From contig JACKFF010000001.1 in the NCBI GenBank assembly GCA_020632595.1, forward strand, positions 806,001 through 870,000: a stretch of 64,000 bases of DNA, written 5' to 3'. This DNA comes from Nitrospiraceae bacterium. GTDB taxonomy: Bacteria > Nitrospirota > Nitrospiria > Nitrospirales > UBA8639. The translations under genes and the position numbers were made by a program. This document shows, piece after piece, positions 62,294 through 64,000 of this stretch; the first letter of the stretch is position 1; every line of letters starts with the position of its first letter. The notes under the pieces were generated by a model, which saw only the letters and a program-made list of their open reading frames with translations, had not been told where the DNA came from and did not search any database.

Positions 62294-63622
62294 ATGCCAG
62301 CCACCAAAATGACGTTGCTCATACGCTTCACCCACGCCCTGGTTTTTACGGCGGTCATGGTTGGGATTCAATTCGAAACCACATGGGCGCAACCGGATTC
62401 AATCAAAGCTTCAAAGCAGGCATCAGCGGCAACTCCCACCACAGTGACCTTGAGCCTGGACGATTCCTTATCCTTGTTCCTGGAAAAGAATCTTGATCTC
62501 TTGATGACGAAATACGGGATCGATAATGCTAAGGGAATCGCCATCACAGCTAAACTTTTTCCCAACCCGACTTTTTTACTCTATGGAGGAGCCGCATTTA
62601 CCGGGAAGCAAACCTTTGCCGGCACTCGCTATATTACTCCACAGCTCGAACAGATGTTTTTACTTGCCGGGAAACGGGGCTATCGGATGGAAAGCGCGGG
62701 CTATGGCATCCAGGCTTCCGAGGCGACATTCACGGATGCTATTCGTCAACTGACGCTCACCCTGAAAGACACGTATTACCAGGTCCAATTGGCATCCCGG
62801 CGTCTTAATCTCGCGAAAGATAATCAGGAGCGGTTTCATCGGATCCTAACAATTGGGGAATTGCGCTTTAAAAAAGGCTTCATTGCCGAAGTGGATCTCA
62901 TTCGTCTTCGCCTCCAGGCAGTAGACTTCGGCGCACAGGTCATCAAATTTACGCAGGAAGTCCAAACCGCACTCGCTGATCTCCGACTACTCCTGGCCTT
63001 CCCTCCCACCACGGACCTGGTGTTAACCTCCGACCTGATTTATAAACGGGTGACACCCGATATGGAAAGACTCCGGACGGAGGCCTTGAACAAACGTCCG
63101 GATCTTCAAGCCAGACGGTTCGTCCTTTCCCAGCAACAAGCCAATTTAAAATTAGCTAAATCCCTCAGGATTCCCGATCCCATTGTCGGAGGCGCATTCA
63201 CCATGCAGGGCCCGCAAGGTGGGAGCAACCAACAATTATATAGCCTCAACCTGGAAGTGCCGCTCCCGGTCTTTGACCGAAATCAGGGAGGCATTGCTCA
63301 GGCGGAAATCGCCATTCAAGTCGCGCAAGTCGATCTCCACAAGACGACGCTGGAAGTCCAAAATGAGATTGAAGTGAATTACCGGAATTTAACCCAATCC
63401 CAACGCCTGGTTGAGGCCTATCAGGCAGGAGTGCTGGACGATGCCAAAACCACATTCTCCATTCTCGAAAAAGCCTATCAAAAAGGTGGCGTCACGCTCA
63501 TAGATTTGCTCGATGCCGCCCGCACCTCACAGACCATCCTGCAAAACTATTTGGAAGCCCTCTTTGACTACCAACGAAATCTATTCCTTTTAGAACGAGC
63601 CGCCGGCCAGGATATTTTATGA
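62294..63622 (+). CDS. Outer-membrane efflux protein (TolC/CzcC family)
   Basis: A 442-residue outer-membrane channel protein of RND-type efflux, from the ATG at 62294. Residues 10-32 form a signal peptide (LVFTAVMVGIQF, ending near TWAQ). Two OEP repeats follow: LSLDDSLSLFLEKNLDLLMT and, after residue 230, LNKRPDLQARRFVLSQQQANL (in part) with LNLEVPLPVFDRNQGGIAQA. The layout (CzcC-like, then a CzcB-like adaptor) suggests divalent metal or drug export. The longer open frame from 62075 has no signal peptide and is rejected. Confidence 0.88.
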   Translation: MPATKMTLLIRFTHALVFTAVMVGIQFETTWAQPDSIKASKQASAATPTTVTLSLDDSLSLFLEKNLDLLMTKYGIDNAKGIAITAKLFPNPTFLLYGGAAFTGKQTFAGTRYITPQLEQMFLLAGKRGYRMESAGYGIQASEATFTDAIRQLTLTLKDTYYQVQLASRRLNLAKDNQERFHRILTIGELRFKKGFIAEVDLIRLRLQAVDFGAQVIKFTQEVQTALADLRLLLAFPPTTDLVLTSDLIYKRVTPDMERLRTEALNKRPDLQARRFVLSQQQANLKLAKSLRIPDPIVGGAFTMQGPQGGSNQQLYSLNLEVPLPVFDRNQGGIAQAEIAIQVAQVDLHKTTLEVQNEIEVNYRNLTQSQRLVEAYQAGVLDDAKTTFSILEKAYQKGGVTLIDLLDAARTSQTILQNYLEALFDYQRNLFLLERAAGQDIL

Positions 63623-64000
63623 CATCCGGACCTCGTGTATACCCATGCCTACTTTTCATGATGATATTGATCGGGATCGCCTGCAGCCAGGAAAGCCCCT
63701 CAGAAACCTCCGCAACAACGGAACTGGCCCCTGCGACACCCGACACGACACACCACTCTCTCTCAACACCGGAAACACAAATCGTCACAGCCCTAGTGAC
63801 CGTTGGACCCTCCCACCCCGTCTTGTCCTTAGCAGGAAAAGTGTCCTATGGGGAGGATCGATATTCAAAAGTCTCTTCAGCCCTGGTCGGTCGGGTACAA
63901 AAAATACATGGACAATTGGGAGATTTCGTGAAAGCGGGAGATCTCCTGGTCACCATTGAAAGTCCCGAGATTGCTTCGGCGTATTCGGAATTCATCAAAG
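63619..64000 (+). CDS. RND efflux periplasmic adaptor (HlyD/CzcB type), partial
   Basis: The first 127 codons of an adaptor that bridges an inner-membrane pump and the TolC-like channel. The start ATG overlaps the upstream stop (ATGA). A lipoprotein signal precedes Cys near residue 22 (LLFMMILIGIAC). A Thr/Pro-rich linker follows, then the biotinyl-lipoyl-like hairpin start (VSSALVGRVQKIHGQLGDFV, LVTIESPEIASAYSEFIK). The gene runs off the right edge; the pump gene should follow. Confidence 0.85.
   Translation, partial: MTSGPRVYPCLLFMMILIGIACSQESPSETSATTELAPATPDTTHHSLSTPETQIVTALVTVGPSHPVLSLAGKVSYGEDRYSKVSSALVGRVQKIHGQLGDFVKAGDLLVTIESPEIASAYSEFIK

Noticed and set aside
1..64000. CRISPR array, rRNA genes or a defence island
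   Set aside because: No regularly spaced repeats, no rRNA sequence and no recognisable defence genes were seen on either strand.

Overview
The window is one contiguous piece of a bacterial chromosome, dense in housekeeping genes. Gene content and protein style point to the Nitrospirota, most likely a Nitrospira-like nitrifier lineage. The support is a Pup/UBact-type ubiquitin-like gene ending in Gly-Gly-Glu, a protein built of tandem PCP-reductase-type repeats, a bifunctional RxKD-type RSH enzyme and an aromatic supra-operon that also holds cmk and rpsA. No 16S rRNA gene or nitrification gene is present, so this placement is inference.

Positions 1-10090 (minus strand) form one expression-machinery cluster. 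In transcription order it is tRNA-Tyr, tRNA-Gly, tRNA-Thr, tuf, rpmG, tRNA-Trp, secE, nusG, rplK, rplA, rplJ/rplL, rpoB and rpoC (cut by the window edge). A near-consensus sigma-70 promoter lies at 10062-10090. The main surprise is that rplJ and rplL are one uninterrupted reading frame: no stop separates L10 from L7/L12, yet a strong Shine-Dalgarno sequence and ATG sit at the junction.

Positions 10174-15754 hold a DUF192 protein, the (p)ppGpp synthetase/hydrolase, the Pup/UBact gene, tRNA-Val, a TPR lipoprotein and a viroplasmin-RNase H fusion. Positions 15817-26848 (minus) carry pheA-hisC-aroF-tyrA-aroA-cmk-plsC-rpsA-sppA-ihfB and the PCP-repeat protein. cmk has no canonical start codon upstream of its P-loop. 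Positions 26995-32441 hold a methyltransferase, folD-panB, a beta-propeller/Cys-rich gene pair and a cyclophilin.

Positions 32458-41694 (minus) are the fatty acid and ribosomal cluster rpsF-ssb-rpsR-DUF177-rpmF-plsX-fabH-fabI-fabD-fabG-acpP-fabF-rnc. Positions 42194-50399 (minus) are pgsA, the pilus motor genes pilB-pilT-pilC, then ispE-prs-ctc-pth.

Positions 50468-64000 (plus) are accessory and look rearranged. After a gene-poor kilobase comes a membrane-homeostasis island: an MscS channel, a membrane-anchored hypothetical gene, two overlapping mini-genes, a second MscS-related channel, a membrane-free MgtE/CBS protein and full-length MgtE. An IS630-family element with matching inverted repeats and TA duplication follows, then a frameshifted CNNM/CorC-type gene and an AsmA-like gene broken by two stops. 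The end holds a large lipoprotein and the start of an RND efflux operon (czcC-like, then czcB-like, cut by the edge).
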